NCBI RefSeq assembly: GCF_933775445.1
Contig: NC_065873.1
Coordinates: 8,990,001 to 9,054,000 of the forward strand
Direction of reading: 5' to 3'
Length of the DNA: 64,000 bases
Source of the DNA: Argentina anserina
Taxonomy: Eukaryota > Streptophyta > Magnoliopsida > Rosales > Rosaceae
The position numbers were made by a program, and so were the translations under genes. The notes beneath the pieces were generated by a model. That model had not been told where the DNA came from. It saw only the letters and a program-made list of their open reading frames with translations, and ran no database searches. Numbering within the stretch: position 1 is the first letter of the stretch; each line of letters starts with the position of its first letter. Positions 11,161 to 25,200 of the stretch are shown piece after piece.

Positions 11161-12800
11161 AGAGGGTACACATAGTAGTAATATGCGTACTTTACACAAT
11201 GAGTCGACAATTGGAAAAAAAAAAAAAACGGCATTCAGTCATTTGACTGGTCTGTACGTTTCTTTCAAAAAAACAAAAAGAGGTCTGCAGGCTTCGCCGT
11301 GGTTTGTGGAGTCCATCACTTGCCGTTTCTGGCATTTCATAATCTTCAGTTTTGAATTCTCAGCGTAACCAAACCGGTGTCCAAGTCTCGAATAAGCGTC
11401 CAAACAATGACACCAACGCTCGGTGAGAACTGACAACTTGGTCGTTGTTGTTTTTTTGTCAATATATCTGTGCTTTCATAATATTTGACTTTCATTTCAT
11501 CAAATTATATTTATATATGCTTCATTGTTGAGAAAGAATCAAGTAATAACCTCTTTTCTTTGGTTTAAGATTAGGGGCCAATCAATACTCCGAAAGGGCT
11601 TTCAAATAAGTGGAATTCTTTGCACCTTGCAGGTGCTTGGTGAAATGCCTGACCCATAAAAGCTGTGTGTTGAATAAGTCTGAATCACTCTTACGATTCT
11701 AGGTTGCGCGTATATGCAGTTTATTCCATGAGTCTAGTCTACCCTTTTTGAGTACTGTATAGGTTATATGTAATGCATTGACTCGATATCTAAGAAAATA
11801 GTGGATACCAATGAAGCTAGACACCAATTTCTTGGAGATAAAACATTGATTGGCATAGAGTAAGGAAATGATTGAGTGCTACTGATAACAATAAGTCAGA
11901 TAATTCATTTTCTCTTACTCCAAGTCTTCAGTATAGATATCTAGTCATCCTTGTGTGGTCCTTACATGTTCTTCATCTCTTCATAATATTCGCATAGACT
12001 CACATCGAATCACGCCTTAGGTATGTCTGTTTTTAATAAAAGTCAAATAATTCTGGACACGAGCATGACAGCCATATATGCAGGTTCCTGGCCGGCATAA
12101 ATCAGATTTATTACCCTATACGAACAATATAACAAAATTCTTACTACAGAGATTTATAGGGTATATAACTTCAACAGGGTTTGAAGGGACCAATTGCATT
12201 GTTGAACCCTTCTTTGAAAAAAGGAGAAATGTTGATTCGGCTCTTTCTTATGCGCAGTTTCTGTTCTTACAGTTAGTTTTATGTTTGCCTATATAAATAG
12301 CATGGCTAACAAAATACAAAACTAAAAAAAAACATAAAAAATGAGAAATGTTCTTGCCATGTATACAACTCAGCACTGCTGATGTAGGGGCAATGTTGAC
12401 TAGTAATTATATCAATGATGTGTCTACTTTGATTTAATCAAGGGCATTGACTTGTTCTTGCTGTAGAATGGTAAGCGTTTAAAAGATATGATATGAGACT
12501 ATTAGATAAATGAATCTTGAATGTTTGATTTAATACACATTCCATTTCTGGAAAATAACATATTATCACCAGGAAGACTTCATGCAAAGGTCCAGCAATG
12601 ACTGAGGCAAAATTTTGTTATTATTTGGGGACATAGCATTAGCCTAACCAGTGTAGTGTTCTCTTTTGCTTATAAAGTAGTTTCCTGATCATTCGATACC
12701 ATGAATGAACTGCTAAAAGCATTCAAGGATGTTGAAGCATGATATTCAAGAGATATAGGGTCTCTTTCTTATTCTGTAGTAGTAACACTTCCAGAGGCAT
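11161..12800. other. Intergenic region, nothing recognised
   Basis: No exon, repeat array or element end could be supported in this AT-rich stretch upstream of the GLR relic. Confidence 0.45.
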
Positions 12801-12965
12801 GGCAGCACCAGTCAATGTTCATGTGGTTCTGGACTTTGATGCGTGGTGTAGGAAGATGGATTGAGCTGCATCAACCCTGTCCTCATGGGCACCATCTCAT
12901 CCAAATTGCACAACTGGGCACCATCTCAAACCAGAGGGACTTCCCCATACAGCACAGTACTGCAG
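12801..12965 (+). pseudogene. Relic of a GLR first exon
   Basis: The sequence reads PVNVHVVLDFDAW, very close to the start of the extracellular domain of plant GLRs (PVNVG.VLD in the neighbour). A frameshift follows, then LSCIN, which matches LSCIK of the neighbour. The piece ends at an ACTGCAG/GT border like the exon 1 donor of the 14483 gene. No continuation exon is seen. It is probably the head of a lost tandem GLR copy. Confidence 0.5.
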
Positions 12966-14482
12966 GTTCCAACACTTCTCATCTTGTGTGTGTGTTATAT
13001 TTTTTCTTCTCTAACTTCTGCTTTCCATCCTTTGTTTGAATGTGACCAAACATTTTTGACTGCAAAATAGCTATATTATCTGGTTTCTTTTGATTCAATA
13101 TGTACACATGTGCTAAATAAGCCCCCCCCCCCCCCCAACACACAACCCGAATAAAGGTTTAAATAATATAATCGAGTAACTCTACTATCAAGTCTGCACT
13201 CTTGAATGGAAAAAATGCCATCATAATAACAGTAATTAATTTAGTTCAGAGTGTACTGTCACAGATTAGAACTTTGTGGTTTAATTTATGCCACACCAAG
13301 ATAGCCTACTATCACTTATAAAAATGAGTTGATTTGAATCATTTGTATAATTATTTTAAATAGTTCCTAAATCCTAATTCCGGATATGCTGATGAATGAT
13401 GAGGGTCTTCATTATTCGAATACTGTCGCTGGTCAGTTGAAAAGCAAAGAGACACTAAGACTGGAAGTTATGTGTGGATAATGACTGATTTATGTTCAAC
13501 TAGTCTAGATTCCTAAGTTCATCATGTGGACATGTGGTATAGAAATATTTAAGGGAGTATTGGGTTTGTAATTCATATTCCATATACTAAAAAGTTTCAG
13601 ACATTGAAAGCTTGATAGAAGATCAAGGAAATTCCAACAAGATAATCCGAATGTTGCTGATGTGTCAGTTTGTTTGGTTTGTTTTCATTAGTTTGTTAAT
13701 CTTTTTAAATATCAGGAATACATGATGTATTAATATAAAATTAATGGATGGAAAACCAGGAGTCCCTCCAGCTAGTTCCACAGAGAAGTGCACTCTGAGT
13801 TATAGGAGAAATAATGTGTTTAATTGCATTATTGTGGTCGAGCATTGTGATTTGAGTCCCACTTAATTGTATATGCAGTCCATAACATCATTAAATTGAC
13901 CAATAGTTTAGTGATTCTATTTCGAGTTGACTTGTCGAGTTTTTACACAGTTCCAAGTCTGTGTACAAAATTAGCTCATTACGTCAGGCACTAAATCGAT
14001 TTATTTTTCATTTGGAGTTACAAAGTTCAAACAAATGATTTTTGTGTTGGCAATTCAGTAGGTGGACATGGAAGAATTAATCTTCAACTAATTACTATAT
14101 AAGAGAAATTGACAACTTACATAGGAGACATTATGTCTTTCTCTTTGATGCTCCATCAAACCCCTCGACACGCATGCAGTTTGGAATTTGATTGAAATTT
14201 CCTGGAGTTTCTCCTGTTTGTTTAATCTTATATTTCTTTACCCTATTCCTTTTCTTAATTATTATTTTCAAATAATTTTCTTTGACATTACCTTTTCACT
14301 TCTATTCACATTGACATTACCTTTGGAATTTTTCAGGATTAATGACTACATAGATTGAACTAAGCAGAAGAATATTATTTCGGAATATAAGGTAGGGCAA
14401 TTGTAGCGGTACCTCGGAGGAGATTTATCTGTACAAGGCCTTTCAAATTCTTATGCCAGGAACATATTCAAAAGATTCAAAT
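12966..14482. other. Upstream region of the GLR gene
   Basis: This AT-rich stretch has no recognised exon or element. It contains a run of 15 C at 13122-13136, which is a likely weak point of the assembly. The GLR promoter should lie in the last part, but I could not pick a convincing TATA box. Confidence 0.4.
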
Positions 14483-17400
14483 ATGATTAACAAAGTGAAG
14501 TACCCTTCCATCCCTGGAAAGCTTGCTGTGAGTTCTGTTTTTGTCTTGATTCTTTCATTGTCGATATCCTTGGCTATGCCACAAAAAAAAAACCATCACC
14601 CCAGTAAATGTCGGAGTTATTCTGGATGACCATATACATTCAGGGGGTCAGCAAATTTGGTTGAGCTGCATAAAAATGGCTCTCTCTGACTTCTATGCCT
14701 CTAATGCTCATTACAAGACTAGGATAGTCTTGAAAGTTAGGGACTCTAAAGGAAATGCTGTTCATGCCGCTGCTGCAGGTAATATAATTAACTACGACAT
14801 CTACTGTTATATCCACGGAGTATATTTTTCTTTCGTGAGAAATATAATGATTAGTGAGTGATAGAAATTTTCAATTGTATCAATCATTTTTTAGCATAAA
14901 TATTACTTCAATCTGAAGTTAAATGTTTTAATTTGGACACAGCTCTTGATTTGATAAAGAATGAAAAAGCTCGAGCCATCATTGGACCAATGACAACTAT
15001 GGAGGCGAGCTTTGTTATTGATCTTGGAAATGAAGCTCATGTGCCCATCATATCATTTTCTGCACCAACCCCTTCTCTTACTTCAATCCAGAGCTCGTAC
15101 TTTTTTCAGTTTGCACAAAATGATTCAAGTCGAGTGAAAGCTATAAGTTCCATTGTAAAAGCTTTCGGGTGGAGGCAAGTTGTACTGATTTACATGGACA
15201 CTTCATATGGTGAGGCAATTGTACCATTCTTAACTGATGCATTGGAAGAAATTGGGGCTCGAGTCGCTTACCGGAGTGTCATTTCCCCATCTGCAACAGA
15301 TGATCAAATTGAAAAAGAGCTTTACAAGTTAATGACAATGCAAACTAGAGTTTTTGTTGTCCACTTAACAACCCCGCTATGCTCCAGGGTACTTTCTAAG
15401 TCAAAAGCAATTGGAATGATGAGCGTGGGATATGTTTGGATCACAACCGGTGGGATACCTAATGGATTAAAGACGATGGACGACCTTTCATTCCTCAATT
15501 CCATGGATGGAGTATTAGGTGTTGAAACATATGTTCCAGTAACAAAAGAATATCAAGAGTTCATACCACGGTGGCATCTGCAGTTCCTAAATGACACAGC
15601 TAACAATTTTTCTGCAAACTTGGATGTTTTTGCACTATGGGCTTATGATGCTGCTCATGCACTCGCCATAGCAATTGAAAAAGTAACTTGGAGTGCAAGT
15701 GATATAGGTTTCCAAAAGTCAGATGCTGCTTACAACAACTTGACAGATCTTGTAAGTTTTCCGGTCTCTCAATATGGTTCAAAACTATGCAAAGCCCTCT
15801 CAACTACAAGTTTTCATGGCATTTCTGGAGATGTTAGGCTTGTTGATAGGCAACTTCAATCCTCAACTTTTAAGATTGTTAACATAAATGGTGGAGCAGC
15901 AAGAACAATCGGGTTGTGGCCACCGAAACATAAAAAGTTGAGTTCCTCAAAAAGCAAAACCACAATCTCCAATGGCAATCTTCAACCCATTATATGGCCA
16001 GGAGGTTCTCTCTCTGTTCCGAAGGGATGGGTTGTCCCAACAAATGACAAGAAGTTGAGGATTGCTGTTCCTCAAAAAGTTGGTTTTACCGAGTTCGTTA
16101 AGATCACAGAAGATGCAAGCGGAAATATAATTGATGTATCTGGGTTCAGTATTGATGTCTTTAAGGCTGCAGTAGAGATATTGCCATATGCTCTTACCTA
16201 TGAATTCATTCCCTTTGTGATCGGCAATGGCTTTCACGCTGGCAATAACGATGATTTGTGTTATCAAGTTTCTATTGGGGTAAAAATCTACTTATCTTAA
16301 AGCTTTGATATAATTTGGTGGTTCATTTTTATATTTCTACTTGATGGAAATTGTTAACATAACATTTTATTTCATTGCTGGGAGTTGATAACATATAAAA
16401 TCTTTACATGACAGAACTTTGATGCTGTAGTGGGAGATACAACAATCACAGGAAATAGGTCATTGTATGTAGACTTCACCATGCCATATACAGAAGCCAG
16501 TATAGTCATGGTTGTGCCAGTCAGAGATAGCAATAGAAAGAGTGCATGGGCTTTCTTGAAGCCTTGGAGATGGGACCTTTGGTTTACAACTGCTTGTTTT
16601 TTCTTGTTAATTGGTTTCGTTGTTTGGGTTCTTGAACATCGAATTAATAAACACTTTCGGGGCCCTCTGTCACATCAAGTTGGTACCAGTGTCTGGTTTT
16701 CATTCTCCACCATGGTTTTTTCGCAGAGTAAGTTTCATGGCCCCTATCTAATATAAAGTTATAATCGAACTAGCTAGTACGTTAATCTCTATATCTTTTT
16801 CCTTATCCTTTTGTAAAAGAAAATAACCATTTCCTTCTGCATTTCACAGCTGCTAGAGTTGTTAGTAACTGGGCTAGAGTTGTGATGATTGTCTGGATAT
16901 TTGTTCTACTAGTACTCACAATAAATTACACGGCCAGTCTAACTTCACTATATACGGTGCGGAAACTCCAGCCAACCGTTACTGATATAAATGATCTAGT
17001 AAAGAATAGAGAGAAAGTTGGCCATGTAAGGCATTATGTTGGTGACATGTTGAAGACAAGGGGTTTTGATGACTCGAATCTTGTGAAACTTACAACTGTA
17101 GAAGAAATTGATGACGCCCTTTCAAATGGTCGAGTTGCTGGTGTCGTGGATGAAACTCCCAACCTGAAGCTTTTTCTTGCAAAGTACTGCAACAAGTATA
17201 TCATGGTCGGACCCTTCTTTAGAACTGATGGCTTTGCCTTTGTAAGATTTCTCCTTTTGATTTCTGGACATGTATGCTGTATGCATTCTCGATTTCTCTC
17301 ATTCACAAATAAAAGCAATTCACAGAAACTTTTGGTAGTTGACCGTTTCCTTCAGATCAGCCAAAATGGAATATCTTTAACCATTTGAGCATTGAATTAT

Positions 17401-18002
17401 ATGATCCTTTAATTAATCTAGATCCTCTGGCGTTGCAGGCATTTCCAAAAGGCTCCCCTCTTCTACAGGATGTTTCACAGGCAGTCCTAAATGTGACCGG
17501 GGGAGAGAAGATCATGAAGATTGAAGATAAATGGTTCAAGAAAGAAAGCAACTGTCAAGTCTTGACAACCCCAAACATTAATAGCCATGGTCTTGGTGTT
17601 GATAGCTTTTGGGTCTTATTTCTCCTTGTGGCGGGGGCTTCAATACTAGCTCTGATAATATTTATAGTTTCATTTGTTTGCAGGCACAAGGTTACTTGGT
17701 CTTCAGAAGCTTCCATATGGAAAAAGATTCAGAAGATGTTAATTATTTTCAATGAAAAAGACCAGAGCTGTCATACTTTTAATAGTAAGGCAAAGGAAGA
17801 CGAAATGACAGTATTATCTAACTACTCCCCAGAAAGTTCCGTTCACCAGAATTTGAACGAGGGAAGTTCGAATTCTCTATCTTCTGGTTATGGAGAACAA
17901 CGAGCAGGCTCAACAGATCAAGCGCCTGCGCCTCTACGAGTATCTGCTGCAACTCCTGAGTTCTTCATCACAGTACAAGAAATTCCGAGTACTCCACCCT
18001 AA
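14483..18002 (+). CDS. Glutamate receptor-like cation channel (GLR)
   Basis: A plant ionotropic glutamate receptor homologue, a ligand-gated Ca2+-permeable cation channel of plasma or internal membranes. Exons by splice motifs and phase: 14483-14778, 14943-16279, 16415-16727, 16850-17241, 17439-18002, about 966 residues, a normal length. Signal peptide VSSVFVLILSLSISLA; amino-terminal bilobed domain in exons 1-2; S1 lobe (KLRIAVPQKVGFTEFV, then VVGDTTIT.NRSLYVDFTMPYTE); M1 (DLWFTTACFFLLIGFVVW); pore loop (GTSVWFSFSTMVFSQ); M3 with NYTASLTS, the gate motif; S2 (DETPNLKLFLAKYC); M4 (VLFLLVAGASILALIIFIVSF). One defect: the A10 run at 14583-14592 puts the signal peptide one base out of frame with the rest, and nine A would be in frame. 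This is either a sequencing error in a homopolymer or an early pseudogene lesion. All other exons are clean. The start was chosen because it precedes the hydrophobic segment. Confidence 0.85.
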
Positions 18003-19245
18003 TCCCTAAACCCTAAACCCTAAACCAACATCAGTTCTAAAGAAGGGTCCGACCATGATATATATCTTTATCATAGTTGTATGATATGCTATATACCTAG
18101 CTAAAACATGATGTTGGTTTCTATGGGATCTTGCATGTGCTGTTTAGTTATGCACTTATGCTAAACAAAAACACCTTTTCGTAAGCAATTTATTCTACTA
18201 TATTCCAGATGCCGAGTTTACCACTGTAGTATGCATAGAACTAAGTAGTAAGTACAACTACAAACGCTCATGAAAGAGCTCATGTTAGGCACTGAAACCC
18301 TCATGTTGAACTATATAGAAGTCTTCGGTCTTCCTTTTAATCTCCATTAATAACAACAGTTGTTTTGAAATCTAGTTGGTGCAGTCCTAAATATCCATCT
18401 ATAAGTTTCATCTCCATCTTTCTTTGATGTCATTTGATGATCCTAAAGAAATCTAAGAAAGGGAAGGAAAGCGGTTTCATCACAGCTGAAAATAGACCGC
18501 GAGATGTAGAGGAGAGCGACGACAAAGAAGAACACCGAGGTGTTGATGGTCTGTCAAAAGTCGAATTTGAGGGAATGGCCAAGTGTTGAGGTGGCGGATT
18601 AAATTATGTTACTTTTAAATGGAGAGATGAGATTAGATGTTAAGGATAAAACAAATCAAATCTTTTGCTTCATAAATTGCCTTTGATCTTTTCAAAAATG
18701 CACAAGAAACACAACAAAACTTGCAAAGATTTTTTGTACGATGATCTAAGATTTTCTTGTTCCTTTAAAATCACTTAACAAGCATGCATGCAGCCAATCT
18801 CAGTGTCAATAAGCAGCATTTTTGCACAGACTTAAAAAATCGCATGCATCATGGAGTTGTATTCATCAAGGAATTAGTAATCCAACTTCTGTTGCTAACT
18901 ACAAAGAAAATAAAAAAATTGCGGATAAGTTTTAGAATTCCCACACGTACACTGCAGATAGGTCTTTATTATTCATGAATAGTGATACAGATACAACATT
19001 TGACCACTGCACATCCTTAATTAATACAGAAAAAATAACACATTATTTCTCCCAATTATTACACAAACGTACATTCTACGTACATGCTTTATCTCTTGTA
19101 CAGAAATTCAAACTAAGCTTTGCTTCATGAACATTTCATATGAAAGTATGCCATCTCATCAGTCCTTGAAGATAGATTTTAACTTGAGTGGAGTTGACAG
19201 TAGAATGATGGATTGCAATCCGCAGCATTGAAACAACCCCGGCCG
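18003..19245. other. Region between convergent GLR and MADS genes
   Basis: It holds the 3' untranslated regions of both genes. Next to the GLR stop are three CCCTAAA units (18004-18024). No gene was recognised in the remainder. Confidence 0.5.
18004..18024. repeat. Short telomere-like repeat at the GLR stop
   Basis: Three perfect CCCTAAA units start two bases after the TAA stop codon, preceded by a degenerate unit overlapping the stop. They match the plant telomere repeat or the telo-box type element, but are too short to be a telomeric remnant with certainty. Confidence 0.85.
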
Positions 19246-22200
19246 CTAATGTAGTTGCAATCTGTTGAAAAAATGTGAGGTTGGAATGCGGAATAGTAAG
19301 TGCTAAGGTTTGGGATATTTAGAACTCAAAATAATGAGTACTTAAGTACCCTAATTTGATTGCATTTGCTGGTAGATTGTTCTGAGGCTCAGTATGATTC
19401 TGTGGTTGGCTTAGCTGGAGATGGATGGGTGCATGCAACTGAAATTCATTAGTAATGGTAAAATGAGGTTCAGAGGCTTTGTTTTCTTCAGCCACATCCC
19501 TTGTTCCATAGGCCTACAATCGAAAACTTTTTAGCCTTTACACGAGAAGAAATCAATACTTTCCCATGATGTTATTAATTAGTAACATTATGGTTTCGCT
19601 CTTGCTGGCATTTTTAAAGTTGATCGATAAAAGGAAAGCACTGGTGGAGGGAAAGGAAGGAATATATAATCTGTCATAGACAATACCTTTCTTTGGAGGT
19701 TAGCGTTCTCTTTGCCTATCAAGTCCAGCTTCTTATAGAGTTCTATGTTCTCTTGATGTATGAGATTTCTCTGGCAAAAGACAAAAAAAAAAACCACACA
19801 GGCACACACACAGGCACCCACAATATATCAGAAAAATAAGCATGGATTAGGCATCATGAAGACATGAACTGTTTGCTGAAAAATAAGCATGGATCAATTT
19901 TATTTGATGTTAACCTTCTGGTTCAGGTATTTTATTTCTTCATTCAATATCTGCTCCTGTAGAAAAATAAATTTGTAAATTACTGTCATATACATTCGCT
20001 AAACAGATATATTTAAGGGATCATGAGTTTAAACTAAAAATATTTGTATGATAAGATATATGCTTTGGTACCTTCTTCAACCGGACACCTTTCAAACTCA
20101 TGTCCAGTTTGCTCTCCAGGTTCTGCAGATCTTTTGCGCTCAATCCAGACAATTCTTCTCCCATTAATTGCCTAAATATTACAGAAAACATGTTCAGATT
20201 TTTTTTTGGTTAATGAATATTAATTGGTAGTCAATATGCTCTGTAGGTTCTCATACATTATTGATGGTCAATTTATCTTGGTTGAGCTGAACCATCATCT
20301 TGAGTTAAAGGAATCAATCCATCTTTGTTCTTATAGTAACTGTAAGGTTCTCATTTTATTTAAACCAGGAAGGAGACAGGGTCTGAGTTACAAATTAGGG
20401 AATGTGAATCTCATTTTCCTTACGAAACTTTCAGTAAGCAACAAGGTTGGAAGTTATATATATCTATCAGTTCCTATCCAGAGTGAAGTTTCACTCTGAA
20501 ATTTTAGAGTGAAGTTCCAATTTTGGCACACTTTTCGGTCAAATGTTTTCACCATAAGTGATTCAATATTTAGGTATGTTATTCAATATCATCTCTACAA
20601 AGTTTCATCCAATTTGACAATGGTTTGAGCTTTTAAAATTGAGATTTACACGAACGGTTCACGTTGAACAGTTTTAATTCATTCATTGATTTAATCTAAT
20701 TTCAATACCTTAACGATGTCCGAATTAGGTGAAATTTTGTAGAGATGATCTTGAATAACATACCTAAATATTGAATCAATTATGGTGAAAAAATTTGACC
20801 GAAAAGTATGCCAAAATTGGAACTTCACTCTAAAATTTCAGAGTGAAGCTTCACTCTGGATAGGGACTATATATATATATATATATATATATCTCTATAT
20901 ATATTTAGATATAGATATACAGTCCTAGGTTTTATGCTCATAGATATATATATGTGAAATATTTGTTAGTTCTAATCAAACTCCTAGGTTTTAATTGTTG
21001 AGAGTTCATTAATTAGGTGAGCAGGACCTGACGTAGTCTAACTGATTATAGAAGAGGGGATGATTGTACGTACCTGTGGGATTCTTGCAAGTACTGCAAC
21101 TGTTGCCTCAAGCTTGCTGCCTCCCTTTGCCAGAACTAGCAATTATATAGTACAAGAAGAACAACAATTATTCTCATGCAATGTAATATAAGATACAGAA
21201 ATATGAGCATTTATGCAACCACGCACTTAATCACTGTAATTTTGAGTATATAAAATAGATGAGTTTATTTGAAAAGAAGTCGAAACATTGAAACCAAAAA
21301 CAATACTGAGAAAATGTATTGAAAGAAAATGTACTAGTACAAGAAGAAGTCATCAAACTCGGCATGTTCAAATCCTCAAGAGATCAAAGTCAGTTAACAT
21401 ACTCATTACACTTAATTTAAGCTACCAATTGATTACACACTAAAATGTACAGGAAACAAAAGAGAACCTGAATGCTTACCCTTTCTACTCTTTTTGATAA
21501 CAAAGTTATAGACTTTTTACTTTCTAACCAAACAATCCATACAGTGCTAAGGCTGCATGCTTCACAAATTTACCGTGTTGCTTGCTAGAACCACTATCCA
21601 TAACCTTCTACATAACCACAAATGTTATCGAGCTGAAAAATTTTAGCCATTATAAATTTTAAACACCTCCTTGTCGTAAGCTATCTAAACCTACTGGTCG
21701 AAACTAAAATGTAAGAATGTGGAAGAATAAGAGTTCTCTTTTTGGCCACCAATTTAGACCATTCAGGAGACAAAAGTACAAGGAAAATCACATTTGTATC
21801 CGTATTTCCTTGATCAGTAATGCCATGACCCCGAATTTCGAATGATACAAATTGGAATTCAAAGCCATGAAAATTCAAAAACAATCTCAAATATACTGAA
21901 ATCATCTTATCATAACAGTGTATCGAAACTAAGTCAACATCATGACTCAGTCAACTCGAATAATACACAACCAATGGAAATGTAAAATTCACTCAATCCT
22001 CACCACAAACAGCAGAAATAAATTTTGGACAATCTTCAGCAAAAGCCCTCTAATTCTGCTAATTCACACCTGCATAACTATCACATACACCATCGAATAG
22101 GTGCACCGGGATTGTAAACACAAACCCGGTAAGCTTTGCAACTCGTATGAGTAAATCAATAATACAACTTGCATATAAACACAAAAGAAAATACTGAAAA

Positions 22201-25200
22201 CATTTAATTATTTATAAATGTACTCATGAGTCATTGGACGGCCCATTTGGTTGTCCAATAATATTTGAAAATATGTGTGCTCATGAGAAATTGGGCAACC
22301 CCTCTGTTTACCCAAATATATTTATAATACGGGTGCTCATGAGCGCTGTCACACCTCTATTACCCCTCATGTTAGTACGTCGCCCGACATTGGGCAACCT
22401 CTCGCTACCCAATATCCAAAAGAAAAATACTGAAAATATTTAATTATAAATATACTGATGAGTCATTGGACGGCCCAAATAGTTGTCTAATAATATCTAA
22501 AAATATAAGTGCTCATGAGAAATCGGGCAACCCCTCTGTTTACCCAAATACATTTTATAATACGGGTACTCATGAGCGATGGTACACCTCTGTTACCCCT
22601 CATATTAGTACGCCGCCCGACATTGGGCAACCTCTCGCTACCCAATGTCCAAAATATGGGTACTCATAAGCGCTAACTGTATCGTAACTTTCGCCCGGCC
22701 AATGCTAGGTTCTGACATGCCAACACGTCCGAAAGCTGGTCCGAAGACAAAAAAAAACACGTCCGAAGACAGGTCCACAAACCACAAAAAAACGTTTTAA
22801 CATAACTCAAGTTCAAACCACGTACAAACAATCATCACATGATATTGTACAAATCAAATTGACATGCTCAAATAAAAAATATCAACGCTATAATGAACTC
22901 GTTCGCAAACGGAAATTACGACAGTATATAATATAGCAAACCATATATGTGTACCTATTTTACCAATTGTACACATACACAATCCACTATATCATATACA
23001 TATCATTGTTCATTCTTTTAAATTTAGCGCAATCATGAATCTCCGACAGGGTAGATTCGTCACTGTGAGATTTTACTCACTTTCTTTCATGCGTGCAACT
23101 TCCACGACACTGAAATTAATTTCCTCACTCATTTCTTCAGTCACCTAATAGCATGATAAAATGTTTAGAAAATGATACATAAAATATCAGGTGACGATTT
23201 CAGTACAGTTAAATGATGTTCATAAAACATTTTCCACATAACACTGTTCATGTTACAGTTTTACTAATCATTGTTTCCAATATATTATTTTTACTAAAAC
23301 ACTGTTCACAGTTACTGTATTACCAACACTGTTCACAATTACTGTTTTACCAACACTATTCACATATATTATTCACAGTACTATTCATGTGTTGCCACTG
23401 TTCTCCGACCGCCACCAATGACCACCAAATTTCACGACCACAATCTAAATGACATTCCTAACAACTTCCTAGTTCACCACAAAGTCTAATTCTGAGCCTA
23501 AACACTTCAATTTAACAAGAACTGAAAAGCCTCAATTTAAAAACCTAGGATTTCTTTTCTTTGATTCTCCTGGCACATAACGATTGTGGTTAAATAGTTT
23601 GGAGGGTTTGTAATATGGAATGAGACCTTCAAAATGGGACAAGAATCGTACCGATTGGTTGCCAGATGAGGAAGATCTGACGAGTTGAAGTTCGGCGAAA
23701 TATGCTTTTTCCGGAGAACTTCCGGGCTACACCGCTCCTAAATGGCGGCGAGATGGCGGGTGGTGCTACTACCAATCGACAGGGGATGCAGCAACCTGTC
23801 AAACGTGACCGGTGCGCCACTCTATGGTGGCCTGACAGCGGAGATCCGGCGGCCCAAAATCAGCTATTCGAAGAGAGAAAAATCTGGGATTTTCGGGTAT
23901 GAACAGTACCTGATCCGAAATTTCTGTTTTTTCTTCCTTTTTCTCTTTAATTCCCATATTTATACTATTTTCCAAAAATGTCCAAATACATTTTGATTCG
24001 TAACTTCTTCATACGAACTCTGATTTAGGCGTGTCACGTGTCCACGAATTCGTATCGACGAACTCTATGACTTTCTTGTAAGAAGTTTTCTAAGAAACCC
24101 AATGAGTCAAAAGTCAACTCTTAGACTCGTCAAATTGAACGTTTCCGAACAATTAATATTTTGAACCCTTTCGTTTTCATTGTCGTCTAATAAAATTGGA
24201 AAATGACCAACTTAATAATATCAGGGAACTTATTGGAAATTTGATATGAATTTTCAGGGTATTACAAGTAATGAAATTGGACTTTACTATGAACTGACCT
24301 CAAATTTAGTTGCAAACCTCCTAGATAAGTTTAATTTCATGATTTAGACCCTCATGTGGTGATGATTAATTTTTGTGCAAGGATCTCTTCCTACGAGCTT
24401 AAGTTTTGATAAAAGTGGTAATTAAACGTACTAAAAGGTTTTTCGTATCTGAGGTCTTAGAATGTAGGTTTTCTTCCTCTTGGGGTTAATCTTTGCTTCA
24501 AATACAAGAAACTCCTGAAACCGGGCCTCCATATGGTGATAACTCGGTGCAATTTTAATCTTTATCATTTGAACTGGAAGTGCAGAGACTGATTGAAAGG
24601 GTTTACCTTTCCCTTACATGTTGTAGTTGTATCTTATTTGTTGCAATGCTATTCTAAAGCTTAGAGACAAACTGATGGTGTTTGAACATTAAATTTTCAA
24701 GATTTGACCATCATTTTTTACCAGATGGGCTGCCAATGTTCAACAAGGATTCAGGATAAGTTGCCATTCTCATTAATTTCATGTAGCCTTTTACTTCAAT
24801 CATATATAGAGATTTTTAATATCTAGTACTATGGCTAAGCTAGTCCATGAACTGTAGTCCTAATAAACCATCAACTATTCAATAACCATGCAATTGTTGG
24901 GATCACTGAGAAAACATGATAATATGATTAGGTGCACAACTTGAATTTAAAAGCACCTATATATTTATCCATTCCAACTAATCCAGCCAACAACATATCA
25001 TCATCGCTAGACAAATTGATAATTCCGAGTGATAAGACATGTTTCAAAAATATTTTTGATATGCGTCGACACATTCTCAAATTCAAGTGTTAATTAAAAA
25101 GAAAAGGAGAGTTTATATTTACTGAGCAAGAGTAGAGAGAATAAGATGATCTCTGTATTAATTCTGACATGGTGAGTTTGGATTCTGACAGGACTTGTTG

